DNA from: Candidatus Dadabacteria bacterium
Lineage (GTDB): Bacteria; J088
Direction: 5' to 3'
DNA length: 16,982 bases
Assembly (NCBI GenBank): GCA_003695505.1
Contig: RFIY01000126.1
Coordinates: 1-16,982, forward strand
Shown here: positions 6,521-16,434 of the stretch, one piece after another
Layout: every line of letters starts with the position of its first letter
Numbering within the stretch: position 1 is the stretch's first letter
The notes under the pieces: model-generated
Database searches by the model: none
Seen by the model: only the letters and a program-made list of their open reading frames with translations
Told to the model about the DNA's origin: nothing
Made by a program: the position numbers and the translations under genes

Positions 6521-6940
6521 CTACTCATTCAGAAGCTTCTTAAGCTCCCGCTCAATCGCCGGGCGCAGTGCGTCCAGGCAAATTTGTTGCATACTCCGTG
6601 GCGAGTAGTCGGAGAGAAACTTTAGCTTCAGATAGAGCGGCTCCGGGAGACGAAGATTGAATACCTTGAGGAGGTCATCGCGGACGGCAGGGTCTTCCCA
6701 AGGAAACTCGGGGACTTTGGGCCGGACGGCCGGTGTAGGATTCCGATTCTTGCCACCCGATCTGGCCGGGGTTGAAGGCGGTTCTTGAACGTCCCGCACA
6801 GTAGCTGACTCGGAGGCTGGTTTTTGTTGCGCGTCAAGGACGCTGGGTCCGCCATCTTCTCCGGCGCTGATGAATTTGAGCAATGTTTCCGGGTCAGGCG
6901 ACTTTCGAAAACCACGCTTCGATGTCTTGCTATTGGCCAT
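6521..6940 (-). CDS. Ribbon-helix-helix centromere-binding partition protein (ParB/ParG-like)
   Basis: This 139-aa protein follows parA with an 11-bp overlap, the usual place for the partner of a ParA ATPase. Residues 1-88 are basic, Ser/Pro-rich and probably disordered. Residues 94-136 look like a ribbon-helix-helix domain: a short strand FNLRL, a helix around PEPLYLKLKFLSDYS, a turn and then RSMQQICLDALRPAIERELKKLL. Small ParG- and omega-type partition proteins share this plan of a mobile N-terminus, which stimulates ParA, and a C-terminal RHH dimer, which binds the centromere and represses the operon. It lacks the helix-turn-helix of large ParB proteins. The inverted repeats upstream of parA are the likely binding sites. 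The function rests on context plus fold, not on a recognised close relative. Confidence 0.72.
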   Translation of the reverse strand: MANSKTSKRGFRKSPDPETLLKFISAGEDGGPSVLDAQQKPASESATVRDVQEPPSTPARSGGKNRNPTPAVRPKVPEFPWEDPAVRDDLLKVFNLRLPEPLYLKLKFLSDYSPRSMQQICLDALRPAIERELKKLLNE

Positions 6941-7598
6941 TGGAACCCTTCCCGCGGTCGTTGAACAATTCCTCGTAGAGAAAGAGTAGCTCCGTTGCAG
7001 CCCGGACGTCCCGGGTTTCAGCCTCCGTTACAGATGTGCCGTAGGTGTGTGTGCGCTTGAATGCGACACGTTCGCGGATGCCGGTCGCGCAAATATAAAA
7101 CTCTGAATAATCGGCACAGAAGGCCTTCGCATCCTGAAAATCGGTCGATACCCAGTTGGTCGGTACACGGGTGAACACAAGTCGCGAATCAAGTTCCGGA
7201 TTGACAGTGGCGACCTCGTTGACGATCGACTGAACGCGCTCAAGTGTGTCGAGGTCGGCCTGAGCGGGCTGCACCGGAGATACAAACATGTCGGCAACGA
7301 CCATTGCGGAGCGCAGTTCGACACCGTCGGTACCGCGTGTGTCGACGATCAGATCATCGTAGCGTTCTGCATGGTGCTGGAGTTCTTTCCAGAGGTCCTT
7401 CCCAAAGATCTGAACGCAGGGAATGTGCGGTGCGACTTCTCGAGCGGTGCGAACCGCGGCAAACTTGGAAGCGGTGGCCTGCTTGTCGGTATCGACGACC
7501 AGGACATCACGGCCATCGCGAGCGCGCTCGATGGCAAGGTTCATTACCAGGGTAGACTTCCCCGTGCCGCCTTTCTGCCCCCCGAACAGAATGATCAT
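6930..7598 (-). CDS. parA: ParA-family partition ATPase (short, type Ib-like)
   Basis: This 222-aa ATPase moves plasmid copies apart over the nucleoid. It has a deviant Walker A motif GQKGGTGKST (residues 7-16), a Walker A' region VLVVDTDKQAT (32-42) and a Walker B-like DDLIVDTRG (81-89). It lacks the N-terminal helix-turn-helix of P1/F-type ParA, so operon repression would fall to the small RHH partner encoded next. A GTG at 7601 could add one residue, but the ATG at 7598 has better spacing (6 bases) from GAGG at 7605-7608. The gene is divergent from cas3, 259 bp away, and a TATAAT element lies upstream. MinD- or cargo-positioning relatives exist, but the rep and RHH neighbours make plasmid partition much more likely. 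Confidence 0.92.
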   Translation of the reverse strand: MIILFGGQKGGTGKSTLVMNLAIERARDGRDVLVVDTDKQATASKFAAVRTAREVAPHIPCVQIFGKDLWKELQHHAERYDDLIVDTRGTDGVELRSAMVVADMFVSPVQPAQADLDTLERVQSIVNEVATVNPELDSRLVFTRVPTNWVSTDFQDAKAFCADYSEFYICATGIRERVAFKRTHTYGTSVTEAETRDVRAATELLFLYEELFNDRGKGSNGQ

Positions 7599-7642
7599 CA
7601 CACACCTCGAGACATTGCTGCTGGATTGAGGAAACAGAAAGG

Positions 7643-7672
7643 ATTATATCACATGAACGATAACATATGTGA
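7643..7672 (-). promoter_or_regulatory. Probable parA promoter with overlapping inverted repeat
   Basis: On the minus strand a perfect TATAAT (7648-7643) lies 45 bp upstream of the parA ATG. No strong -35 is visible at 17 bp. Instead an inverted repeat TCACAT (7649-7654) / ATGTGA (7667-7672) fills the -35 region, a good place for an autorepressor such as the RHH protein. Confidence 0.5.
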
Positions 7673-7707
7673 CAACAGATGCCATATTCAACATACGCAC
7701 GGTGGGG

Positions 7708-7728
7708 TATGGTATGAGTCATACCATA
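7708..7728. promoter_or_regulatory. Perfect palindrome, candidate operator or centromere site
   Basis: TATGGTATGA (7708-7717) and its exact complement TCATACCATA (7719-7728) flank one G. A 10-bp perfect arm is not expected by chance in so short a region. It lies between the divergent parA and cas3 genes, 110 bp from parA and 129 bp from cas3. It could bind the partition protein or a regulator acting on either promoter. Confidence 0.7.
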
Positions 7729-7803
7729 TGATTTACTGTCACCCATTCCTCCGATGCTGAAGGGCGGCGCATTCTTACCCAGGTGCGACAACACAACGTG
7801 ATC

Positions 7804-7824
7804 CGGTCATGTACCGACTATACT
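7804..7824 (+). promoter_or_regulatory. Candidate cas-operon promoter -10 with adjacent inverted repeat
   Basis: TATACT (7819-7824) is a fair -10 element 33 bp before the cas3 GTG, but no good -35 is seen. Just upstream is CGGT-CATGT-ACCG (7804-7816), an inverted repeat in the right place for an operator. Assignment is tentative. Confidence 0.35.
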
Positions 7825-7857
7825 TAAACTGCAACCCGATGAATAGGGGAGGGTGCG

Positions 7858-10602
7858 GTGAGATCATTCTGGAAATATTGGGGCAAGGCGACGTCTCCGG
7901 AGTCCGGCGAAGCCAGGTTTCATTTCCTCGTGTACCATAGCCTCGACGTGGCGGCTTGCGCCGAGGCGCTGCTGGCCCAATCCGCGCGGTGGCGGGCGAC
8001 CTTCTCGTCGTTGACCGGGCTGACGGAATCATTCGCGGTCAGGGTCGCGCCGTGGTTCATCTGTCTCCACGATCTCGGAAAGTTTGCCGCAGGCTTCCAG
8101 AATCAGCGCCCCGATCTGCGCCAGGAACTTCAGGGGGGATGCAGCGCTCACACGTACGCGCAGCGCCACGACACCCTTGGATACCGGATCTGGCAGGAGC
8201 ATTTGCGTGACATTTACTTCCCGCAGTCGCGTTTGAGTCGCGTCAGCCCTGTTCCGGTCGTGGACGCCTGGATGCGGGCGGTCACGGGTCACCACGGCAT
8301 CCCACCGGACGACACGCGGACCGGTCTGCTGGCCGACAGCGTTGACATCGACCATGATCTGACCGCGGCGAAGGCGTTCGTCGACGCAAGTCTTGGCCTG
8401 TTCGGGTTCCGTGACTTTCCGGAGTTGTCACCAGAAACGCCGCGAGAAGCCACCTGGTGGCTGGCGGGACTCACGGTGCTGGCGGACTGGCTGGGGTCAA
8501 ACACTCGCTATTTCCCGTACAGCGAAGCGCCGGAGCCATTGCCCGAATATTGGGCGCGTGCGCAACAACGTGCAGCACACGCGGTGGCGGACACGCGACT
8601 GGGTCCGTTCCCACCGGCATCGCGGTTTCGGCTTGCCGACTGCTTCCCGTCCCCGCCACACGAGCTCAGGCCGACGGATCTGCAAACATGGGCGACGGAA
8701 GTACCCGTCACTTCGGAACCTCAGCTCTTCATCCTCGAGGACGTGACCGGCTCCGGAAAAACCGAGGCGGCGCTGCTGCTCGCGGAGCGCGTCCTGCAGA
8801 CTTCGGGCGAGGGCGGACTCTATTTGGCGCTGCCAACGATGGCGACAGCGAACGGGATGTATGATCGTATCGCGCCGGTCGCAGATCGTTTCTTCGCAGC
8901 GGATACCAGACCTTCACTCGTCCTGGCCCACAGTCAGGCCCGATATGTCCCCGGAGTTCAGGAGCAGGTCATGCCGGAGCCGGCTACCGCGACCGGGAGC
9001 GCCTATGCGGATGCTACGGAATCTGCGGAAAATCGTTGCAGCGCATGGCTTTCGGACAGCCGCAAAAAAGCACTGCTGGCGCAAATCGGTGTGGGCACGA
9101 TCGACCAGGCGTTGCTGGCGATTCTCCCGAGCCGGCATCAGTGTCTGCGTCTATGGGGCCTGATGGACAAGGTGCTGATCGTTGACGAAGTTCACGCTTG
9201 CGACGCGTATATGAACCGGCTCCTGCAGACGCTGCTCGAATGGCATGCTTTCGCTGGCGGGACCGCAATTCTGCTTTCCGCGACATTGCCCGACAACCAG
9301 CGATCATCGCTGATCGAATCGTTTGCGACCGGGGCTGGTTACACACTTGACGAGGACGACGGCGAAAACCAGTCCTACCCCCTTGCGACCATGATTGGCG
9401 AGCGCGGCGTCCAGCGGTATCCCGTGCAGACGCGCCCCGAACTGGCGCGCGAGGTTCGCGTCTCATTCACAGACGACGAAACCGCCGTCGAAGCGGCGTT
9501 GCAACGAGTTGTTGCGGCAGGCCAGTGCGCCTGTTGGGTGCGCAATAGCGTCCAGGACGCACGAGCGACCTTCGAGGAGCTGCGCACCCGCTATCCGTCA
9601 TGGGACATTCAGCTCTTCCACGCGCGCTTCACGATCACCGATCGGCTCGCCATCGAGCAGGATGTGCTGAAACGCTACGGCAAAGCTTCGACATCCGTTG
9701 ACCGGGCGGGCCGAATCCTGATCGCGACCCAGGTGGTCGAACAGTCCTTGGATCTCGATTTCGATCTCCTGGTCTCCGATCTCGCCCCGATCGATCTGCT
9801 GATCCAGCGAGCGGGACGCCTCCATCGTCATCGTCGTCTTGTAAACGGCGATCCAACGGATGGCGAGGACGGGCGTGGCGTGCCGCAGATCCTCGTCTTG
9901 GCGCCGCCGTGGACCCCGGAACCGGACGAAAACTGGCTGTCCGCGCGGCTGCCGGGCACGGCGGCGGTCTACGAAAAAGAAGATGCCCACCTCTGGAAAG
10001 CGATGCAGTTGCTGCGAGAGGGCGGCGGCTATCGGATGCCGGAAGACGCGCGTTCGCTGATCGAAGGTGTGTATGCAGCGGATCCGTTCACCGATTTTCC
10101 GTCGGGGTTGCAGGACAGGGCGATCGAAGCCGATGCACTGTACCGCTGTCAGGGCAGCATCGCGCAGTATCGCACATTGACGCGCGAATCGGGGTTTCAG
10201 AAAGACGGATCCTGGTTGAACGAGGAACACGCGCCGACACGCCTTGGGGAGCCGACGACGACCCTGTGGCTTGCAAAACGGACCGAACGAGGTATCGTGC
10301 CGTTTGCGGCTGCAGGTGGGGAGGAGACGGCAGCCGACTGGCTACGCAGTTCCGTGACGGTCATGGCGCGGGACGCAGCCGAGGAGGTCGCTCCCCCGCC
10401 TGATCTCGCGGAATTGTGGCGGGAAACCAGGCAGCAGTTGCCCGGTCGGGGCAAGTGGGGTGTCGCGACGCTGTTGATGCCTGTCCAACACGGCATCTGG
10501 GAAGGGGCCGTCCTGGATACGCAGGGCCGCCGCCGGAGATTGTTCTATCATTCGCTTACCGGACTCACAATCGAACGAACGCGAAAGGGAGTTCCTCGAT
10601 GA
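7858..10602 (+). CDS. cas3: Cas3, type I-E HD nuclease-helicase
   Basis: Cas3 is recruited to target-bound Cascade, nicks the displaced strand and degrades DNA 3' to 5'. The 914-aa protein has both domains. The HD nuclease has His27, His71-Asp72 in CLHDLGKF, His145-His146 in GHHGIPP and Asp210 in LADW. The SF2 helicase has GSGKT (298-302), ALPTMATANGM (motif Ia), DEVH (443-446), SAT (474-476), ATQVVEQSLDLDFD and QRAGRLHRH (from 650). A C-terminal accessory domain follows. The length is near that of E. coli Cas3 (about 890 aa). The start is GTG at 7858, with a strong AGGGGAGGG (7845-7853) four bases before it; no competing ATG fits. It begins an eight-gene operon and overlaps casA by ATGA. No key residue appears lost. 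Confidence 0.98.
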   Translation: MRSFWKYWGKATSPESGEARFHFLVYHSLDVAACAEALLAQSARWRATFSSLTGLTESFAVRVAPWFICLHDLGKFAAGFQNQRPDLRQELQGGCSAHTYAQRHDTLGYRIWQEHLRDIYFPQSRLSRVSPVPVVDAWMRAVTGHHGIPPDDTRTGLLADSVDIDHDLTAAKAFVDASLGLFGFRDFPELSPETPREATWWLAGLTVLADWLGSNTRYFPYSEAPEPLPEYWARAQQRAAHAVADTRLGPFPPASRFRLADCFPSPPHELRPTDLQTWATEVPVTSEPQLFILEDVTGSGKTEAALLLAERVLQTSGEGGLYLALPTMATANGMYDRIAPVADRFFAADTRPSLVLAHSQARYVPGVQEQVMPEPATATGSAYADATESAENRCSAWLSDSRKKALLAQIGVGTIDQALLAILPSRHQCLRLWGLMDKVLIVDEVHACDAYMNRLLQTLLEWHAFAGGTAILLSATLPDNQRSSLIESFATGAGYTLDEDDGENQSYPLATMIGERGVQRYPVQTRPELAREVRVSFTDDETAVEAALQRVVAAGQCACWVRNSVQDARATFEELRTRYPSWDIQLFHARFTITDRLAIEQDVLKRYGKASTSVDRAGRILIATQVVEQSLDLDFDLLVSDLAPIDLLIQRAGRLHRHRRLVNGDPTDGEDGRGVPQILVLAPPWTPEPDENWLSARLPGTAAVYEKEDAHLWKAMQLLREGGGYRMPEDARSLIEGVYAADPFTDFPSGLQDRAIEADALYRCQGSIAQYRTLTRESGFQKDGSWLNEEHAPTRLGEPTTTLWLAKRTERGIVPFAAAGGEETAADWLRSSVTVMARDAAEEVAPPPDLAELWRETRQQLPGRGKWGVATLLMPVQHGIWEGAVLDTQGRRRRLFYHSLTGLTIERTRKGVPR

Positions 10603-12173
10603 ATTTGTTGACAACGGCCTGGATACCGGTGCGACGCGCTGCCGGAGACACCGTTCGCATCAGGCCGTCAGAGCTGACGGATCCTGACATTGGAGCGCAG
10701 ATGATCAACGCGCCGCGGGCTGACTTCAACGGCGCCCTTGCGCAATTCCTGATCGGCCTGTTGCAGACGACCTTCGCGCCTCAGAGCGAGTCTGAATGGG
10801 AAAGATTCCTGGGGGAACCGCCCACGCCGGAGATGCTGGAGCGCGCCTTCGAACCGTGGACGGATATATTTGACCTTGATGGTGAGGGTCCACGGTTTTT
10901 GCAGGATCTCGAGCCATTCGAGCAGGATGTCGCGCCGAAGCCGATCGCCTCGTTGCTGATCGATGCGCCGGGCGACCAGACCCTGCGGAACAACGCCGAT
11001 CATTTCGTCAAGCGGGACACGGTGCGGGTGATGTGCTTCCGCTGTGCGGCAATGGCGCTGCTGACGCTCCAGGTCAACGCGCCATCGGGTGGGAAGGGGC
11101 ACCGGACCTCCATTCGTGGCGGAGGCCCGTTGACGACACTCGTCGAACCGGACCCCGAGGCGCAAACGCTGGCGGACACGCTGTGGACCCGCACCTGGTT
11201 GAACGTGCTGCCGTCCACGGTACGTTTGACGGGAAACGAAAAGCTGACCGAACGCCATCACATCTTTCCCTGGCTCGCGGAAACATGTACGACGGGCACC
11301 ACGCCGCTCGATGCCCATCCTCTCCAGATCTACTGGGCGATGCCGCGGCGTATCCGACTTGATTTCCGGACCGCGCGACAAGGCGACTGCGACATCTGCG
11401 GCGTCTGCGCGGAAGTCATCGACCACTATGCAACGAAAAACTACGGCATTGATTACCAGGGCGGCTGGATTCATCCACTTTCTCCCTATGCGGAGACCGT
11501 CGACGGCGCCAAGGACCCTGCGCCGCTCCATCCTCAGCCGGGCGGCATTCGCTACCGGCACTGGCTTGGCGTCCTGCAGGAAAGCAGCGACGGGAAAAAA
11601 CGCATACGCCCCGCAATCGTCGTTCGAGAGTTCCACCGCCATAAACTCCCGAGCGAACAGTTCCGGCTGTGGGCATTCGGTTACGACATGGACAATATGA
11701 AGCCGCGCTGCTGGTACGAGATGGTGTTCCCGCTCTATACCGTGCCGGCGGAAAAACGCCCCTGGTTTGCCGCTCGCGTCGAAGAACTGATCTCGGCGGC
11801 CAATGAAGCGGCCGGGGCGACCGCGCGCGCGATCCGTGCCGCCTGGTTTCGCCGTCCGGCAGACCAGAAAGGAGACTGCCGATATCTTGGCGAGGCCTTT
11901 TTCGAATTGACCGAAGCCGATTTCTACGCATCCGTGCGCCGGCTCCTCGCGGTCGATCCCGGCGACGACACGAAGATACTGCACGACTGGCACAGCGTCC
12001 TGGTCGAAAACGCGCTCCGCCTCTTCGATGAACGGACAGTAAGCGACGACATTGCCTGGGGTGACGCAGAGCGCATCGCGCGATCGCGCACGAATCTGCT
12101 GCGGCAACTCTATTCCAGGAAATTGAAAAACCTGCTGAAGCTTGGCGATCGAAAGGAGAAACAGACTGTATGA
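10599..12173 (+). CDS. casA: CasA / Cse1 (Cas8e), large Cascade subunit
   Basis: Cse1 reads the PAM, helps open the target and docks Cas3. The product is 524 aa (E. coli 502). The N-terminus MNLLTTAWIPVRRAAGDTVR, with the SLxELL-like RPSELTDPD after it, is typical. Two Cys groups, CFRC (146-149) and CDICGVC (264-270), could hold the structural zinc reported for some Cse1 proteins; that assignment is inference. The loop QVNAPSGGKGHRTSIRGGGP (158-177) corresponds to the conserved Gly-rich stretch near the PAM-contacting region. The start ATG overlaps the cas3 stop (ATGA) and has AAAGGGAG upstream. An in-frame extension into cas3 is rejected as shadow. The end overlaps casB by ATGA, so translational coupling is likely. 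Confidence 0.96.
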   Translation: MNLLTTAWIPVRRAAGDTVRIRPSELTDPDIGAQMINAPRADFNGALAQFLIGLLQTTFAPQSESEWERFLGEPPTPEMLERAFEPWTDIFDLDGEGPRFLQDLEPFEQDVAPKPIASLLIDAPGDQTLRNNADHFVKRDTVRVMCFRCAAMALLTLQVNAPSGGKGHRTSIRGGGPLTTLVEPDPEAQTLADTLWTRTWLNVLPSTVRLTGNEKLTERHHIFPWLAETCTTGTTPLDAHPLQIYWAMPRRIRLDFRTARQGDCDICGVCAEVIDHYATKNYGIDYQGGWIHPLSPYAETVDGAKDPAPLHPQPGGIRYRHWLGVLQESSDGKKRIRPAIVVREFHRHKLPSEQFRLWAFGYDMDNMKPRCWYEMVFPLYTVPAEKRPWFAARVEELISAANEAAGATARAIRAAWFRRPADQKGDCRYLGEAFFELTEADFYASVRRLLAVDPGDDTKILHDWHSVLVENALRLFDERTVSDDIAWGDAERIARSRTNLLRQLYSRKLKNLLKLGDRKEKQTV

Positions 12174-12679
12174 CATCCACGAATCTTTTTGCGCGATCTT
12201 CGCCGGCCGGTGAATTGCTGACCGCCTGGTGGCAGGATCTCCAGCAGAACCGGGGGGACCGCGCCGAACTCAGACGATGCCACTCACCGGATGACGCGGT
12301 GGTGTTGCCGGTTACGATCAACCTCATCACGCAGCTGCGTCACACGCCCGTAGCCGAACACCGGGGCTGGATGAACCGTATCCCGCTGGTCGCCGGACTG
12401 TCCGCGCATCTCGACGCCGACGAGCCGACGCGCTCGTTGCCAGAACGGATGGCCAGCCGCACCGGAGATCGACCCGTCGTTTCGCAAATACGCTTTCGAC
12501 GCCTGCTGCGAACGCCTCGACGAGAGCTTTACCGGCCGATGATCCGGATTCTCGCGCTGATCGAGCGACGGGCGAATCTTTGCGAGCTCGCCGAAAGCAT
12601 GTTCTGGTGGGGTCCGCGCATCCAGAAAGAATGGGCGCTCGCCTACTTCCCGAATACTCCACAAACGACAACACACTGA
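12170..12679 (+). CDS. casB: CasB / Cse2 (Cas11), small Cascade subunit
   Basis: Two Cse2 copies line the belly of Cascade and stabilise the R-loop. The 169-aa product is close to the E. coli length (160). It is all-helical in look, with basic residues for nucleic-acid contact, and has family features GELLTAWWQDLQQNRGDRAELRR near the N-terminus and FRRLLRTPRRELYRPMIRIL in the C-terminal half. The ATG overlaps the casA stop and AAAGGAG lies at 12152-12158. Family identity is supported more by operon position than by sequence, as Cse2 diverges fast. Confidence 0.93.
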   Translation: MTSTNLFARSSPAGELLTAWWQDLQQNRGDRAELRRCHSPDDAVVLPVTINLITQLRHTPVAEHRGWMNRIPLVAGLSAHLDADEPTRSLPERMASRTGDRPVVSQIRFRRLLRTPRRELYRPMIRILALIERRANLCELAESMFWWGPRIQKEWALAYFPNTPQTTTH

Positions 12680-12696
12680 GACAGGAGCAAAGCTCA

Positions 12697-13767
12697 ATGG
12701 AACGTTTCATTCAATTGCACTTGCTGACAGCTTATCCGCCGGCGAACCTCAACCGCGACGACCTCGGGCGCCCCAAAACGGCGCTGGTCGGTGGCGCAGA
12801 ACGGCTACGCGTGTCCTCACAGAGCCTCAAGCGGGCCTGGCGCACCTCGGATGTCTTCCAGCAGGCGGTGAAGGGGCACGTGGGCGTCCGCACGCGACGG
12901 ATTGGCGCCGAGGTGTTCGAAAAGCTCATCGCTGCAGGCGTCCCAGAGGCCAAAGCCCGGGAATGCGCGCGTACGATCGCAAGCGTCTTCGGAAAACTGA
13001 AGCGGGAGAAAAAGGACGACGGCACGCCGGAAGCGCTGCAGATCGAACAACTGGCGCATCTGTCGCCGGAAGAGCTTGCGCTGATCGACGAATGGATCGA
13101 ACGGATCGCCAACGGCGAGCCATTGCCCAAAAAAGAGGAACTCGACTTGCTGCGCAAGCAGAAGACCGCGGCGGACATCGCGCTGTTTGGACGAATGCTT
13201 GCGGATGCGCCCCGGTTCAACACCGAGGCGGCCTGCCAGGTCGCGCACGCGATCACGGTCCACAGGGTCGTCGTTGAAGACGACTTTTACACGGCGGTCG
13301 ATGATCTCAATCGCGGTGAAGAGGACGCGGGGGCCGGGCATATGGGCGAGACCGAATTCGGTTCCGGCCTTTTCTATCTCTACATTTGCCTGGATCGGCA
13401 ATTGCTTCTCGACAACCTTGGCGGCGACGGCGCGCTTGCCCGCAAAACCGTGGACGGTCTGATTCGCAGTGCCGCAACGGTTGCGCCCGGCGGCAAACAG
13501 AACAGTTTCGCCTCACGGGCCCGCGCAAGCTATATCCTCTGTGAAAAAGGGGACGCGCAGCCGCGTAGTCTGGCGGTGGCGTTTCTCAAGCCTGTCGAAG
13601 CCGTTGGCGGCGGTTTGCTCAGCAACGCCATTGATGCGCTCGAAGAAGAACGCCAGCGTCTCGATGCCGCCTATGGGGACGGCGATGCAGATGCCGTCGT
13701 CATGAATGCCCAGGCTGGGGCGGGCTATCTTGCCGACATCGTGACCTACGCAGCAGAGGGTCTTTGA
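12697..13767 (+). CDS. casC: CasC / Cas7e (Cse4), Cascade backbone subunit
   Basis: Six Cas7 copies coat the crRNA spacer to form the Cascade backbone. The product is 356 aa (E. coli 363). The N-terminus FIQLHLLTAYPPANLNRDDL and the following SSQSLKRAWRTS are hallmarks of Cas7e; GETEFGSGLFYLYICLD (about 220-236) is a conserved core segment. The ATG at 12697 has AGGAG at 12683-12687. The frame is open upstream into casB, which I treat as shadow. The gene starts 17 bp after casB and ends one base before casD. The middle, residues about 100-155, is charged and helical (KLKREKKDDGTPEALQIEQL), as expected for the helical insertion. Confidence 0.97.
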   Translation: MERFIQLHLLTAYPPANLNRDDLGRPKTALVGGAERLRVSSQSLKRAWRTSDVFQQAVKGHVGVRTRRIGAEVFEKLIAAGVPEAKARECARTIASVFGKLKREKKDDGTPEALQIEQLAHLSPEELALIDEWIERIANGEPLPKKEELDLLRKQKTAADIALFGRMLADAPRFNTEAACQVAHAITVHRVVVEDDFYTAVDDLNRGEEDAGAGHMGETEFGSGLFYLYICLDRQLLLDNLGGDGALARKTVDGLIRSAATVAPGGKQNSFASRARASYILCEKGDAQPRSLAVAFLKPVEAVGGGLLSNAIDALEEERQRLDAAYGDGDADAVVMNAQAGAGYLADIVTYAAEGL

Positions 13768-13768
13768 G

Positions 13769-14491
13769 ATGGCGGAATTATTGTTGTTCCAGCTTTACGG
13801 GCCTCTGGCGGCCTGGGGCACGACGGCCGTCGGCGAATATCGTCCGAGCGCCACGCACCCGGGGAAATCGCAGATCGCCGGCCTGATTGCCGCCGCGCTT
13901 GGGGTACGACGAGACGAAGAAGCCGCGCTGCGCGAGATCGCCAACGGGTTCGGCCTGGCCGTTCGGATCGAAACCGCGGGCGAACTCGAGCGGGATTATC
14001 ACACGACACAGGTGCCTGCGGGAAAACGCAGTCGCGGCGCAGCATCCCGTCGAGACGAACTCTCGGCAGGAGAGCTGTATACGATCCTCTCCCAGCGGGA
14101 CTATCGTGCCGACGCCGCATGGATCTGCGCATTATGGCTGCGTCCGAACGGATCGTTCACATTGACCGGATTGGCCGAAGCCCTTCGCTTTCCGCGCTTC
14201 ACCATCTGCCTGGGGCGGAAAGCGTGTCCGCCGTCCCTGCCGCTCAACCCACGGACAATCAAGGCAACGACGCTGCGCGAAGCGTTCGCGACATACACGC
14301 CAGACCCCCGCATCGCGAGCCTTGCCCCACAGGCTCGCAAGCGTTACGTCTGGGAAGAACCGTTGCCGGACGGGCTCGATGCTGGCTTTGGTCCCTCAGA
14401 TCAGCTTTGGGTCGTCGAGCGGCGGGACGAGTTACACAATCGTGCGCGCTGGCAATTCACGGTCAGAGAAGAACATCACGCCGTTGCGTAA
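13769..14491 (+). CDS. casD: CasD / Cas5e, Cascade subunit binding the crRNA 5' handle
   Basis: Cas5e caps the 5' handle of the crRNA and contacts Cse1. The 240-aa product (E. coli 224) has the RAMP fold signature start LLLFQLYGPLAAWG, then VGEYRPSATHPGKSQIAGLI, a near-invariant Cas5e block, and DYHTTQVP at about 73-80. The ATG lies one base after the casC stop. The gene ends in TAA at 14489-14491, which merges with AGGGGAG used by casE. No active site is expected here, since Cas6e does the cutting in type I-E. Confidence 0.96.
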   Translation: MAELLLFQLYGPLAAWGTTAVGEYRPSATHPGKSQIAGLIAAALGVRRDEEAALREIANGFGLAVRIETAGELERDYHTTQVPAGKRSRGAASRRDELSAGELYTILSQRDYRADAAWICALWLRPNGSFTLTGLAEALRFPRFTICLGRKACPPSLPLNPRTIKATTLREAFATYTPDPRIASLAPQARKRYVWEEPLPDGLDAGFGPSDQLWVVERRDELHNRARWQFTVREEHHAVA

Positions 14492-14502
14492 GGGGAGATG
14501 AG

Positions 14503-15155
14503 ATGTATTTGACCCGAATCACCCTGGCCGGTCGAGTACGGACGAACGATCTGCTGCGCCATACCGGTGATATGTATCGCGAGCATCAGATGCTCTGGAA
14601 ACTGTTTCCCGAGGATCCAGATGCCAGACGCGACTTCCTGTACCGAAAGGACATCTTGTACTCGCGGCCGCGCTATTTTATTTTGTCGGAACGTATGCCT
14701 GTCCACGATCTCGGACTGTGGCGCATCGACCCGCCGCGCGAGTTTGCGCCCCGGCTGCGACGTGGACAACGGCTGCAATTTTCGTTGCGCGCCAACCCCG
14801 TCGTTCGGGTCGATGGCCGCAGGCATGACATCGTGATGCACCAGAAAACGGCTCTCCGCGCACGCAACGATGAAGAGGCGCCGCCATTGGGCCTGCTCAT
14901 TCACACGGCGGGCGCAGCGTGGATCGACAGGCAGGCGGAGCGGCACGGCTTTGCCGTTCTCCCCGAGAGTCTGCGCGTGGACGGATACCGGCAGCACCGC
15001 GCCCGACAGGGAGCTCGTCGAATACGCTTCTCGACACTCGACTTCCACGGCCTGTTGACCGTGACGGATCCGGACCGATTTCTGGCGAAGTTGTGCGCAG
15101 GATTCGGCGCGGCGAAGGCGTTCGGGTGCGGTCTGATGTTGATCCGGCGTCCCTG

Positions 15156-15156
<1 letters not shown>
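14503..15156 (+). CDS. casE: CasE / Cas6e, crRNA-processing endoribonuclease
   Basis: Cas6e binds the repeat hairpin and cuts at its 3' base to leave an 8-nt 5' handle. The 217-aa product (E. coli 199) has MYLTRITL, then DMYREHQMLWKLFPED with Tyr25 and His28. These correspond in position to the active-site Tyr and His reported for the Thermus enzyme (Tyr23, His26). The C-terminus GFGAAKAFGCGLMLIRR is the Gly-rich RAMP loop. I chose the ATG at 14503 because it follows AGGGGAG (14491-14497) and starts the family N-terminus; the frame runs 128 codons further into casD in error. The stop overlaps the cas1 ATG by one base (TGATG). Confidence 0.97.
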
Positions 15157-16353
<1,197 letters not shown>

Positions 16354-16434
16354 GAGGGCTTCGACGCATCGCGTCACTCCGGTGGCTTGAGGGCATCGGA
16401 AAAGTTCTTTGAAAATCAGTGTATTATGGGAAGT
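16354..16434 (+). promoter_or_regulatory. CRISPR leader with IHF-like site
   Basis: The 81 bp between cas2 and the first repeat should hold the array promoter and the adaptation signals. AATCAGTGTATTA at 16414-16426 fits the IHF consensus WATCAANNNNTTR at all but one position and lies at -21 to -9 from the repeat. IHF binds roughly there in the E. coli leader to bend DNA for Cas1-Cas2. TATTAT at 16422-16427 could be a -10, with no good -35. Confidence 0.6.

Noticed and set aside
10668-12176. Minus-strand frame of 502 aa opposite casA
   Set aside because: Long antisense frames are common in GC-rich genes. The plus strand encodes a clear Cse1 with proper start, ribosome site and ATGA junctions.
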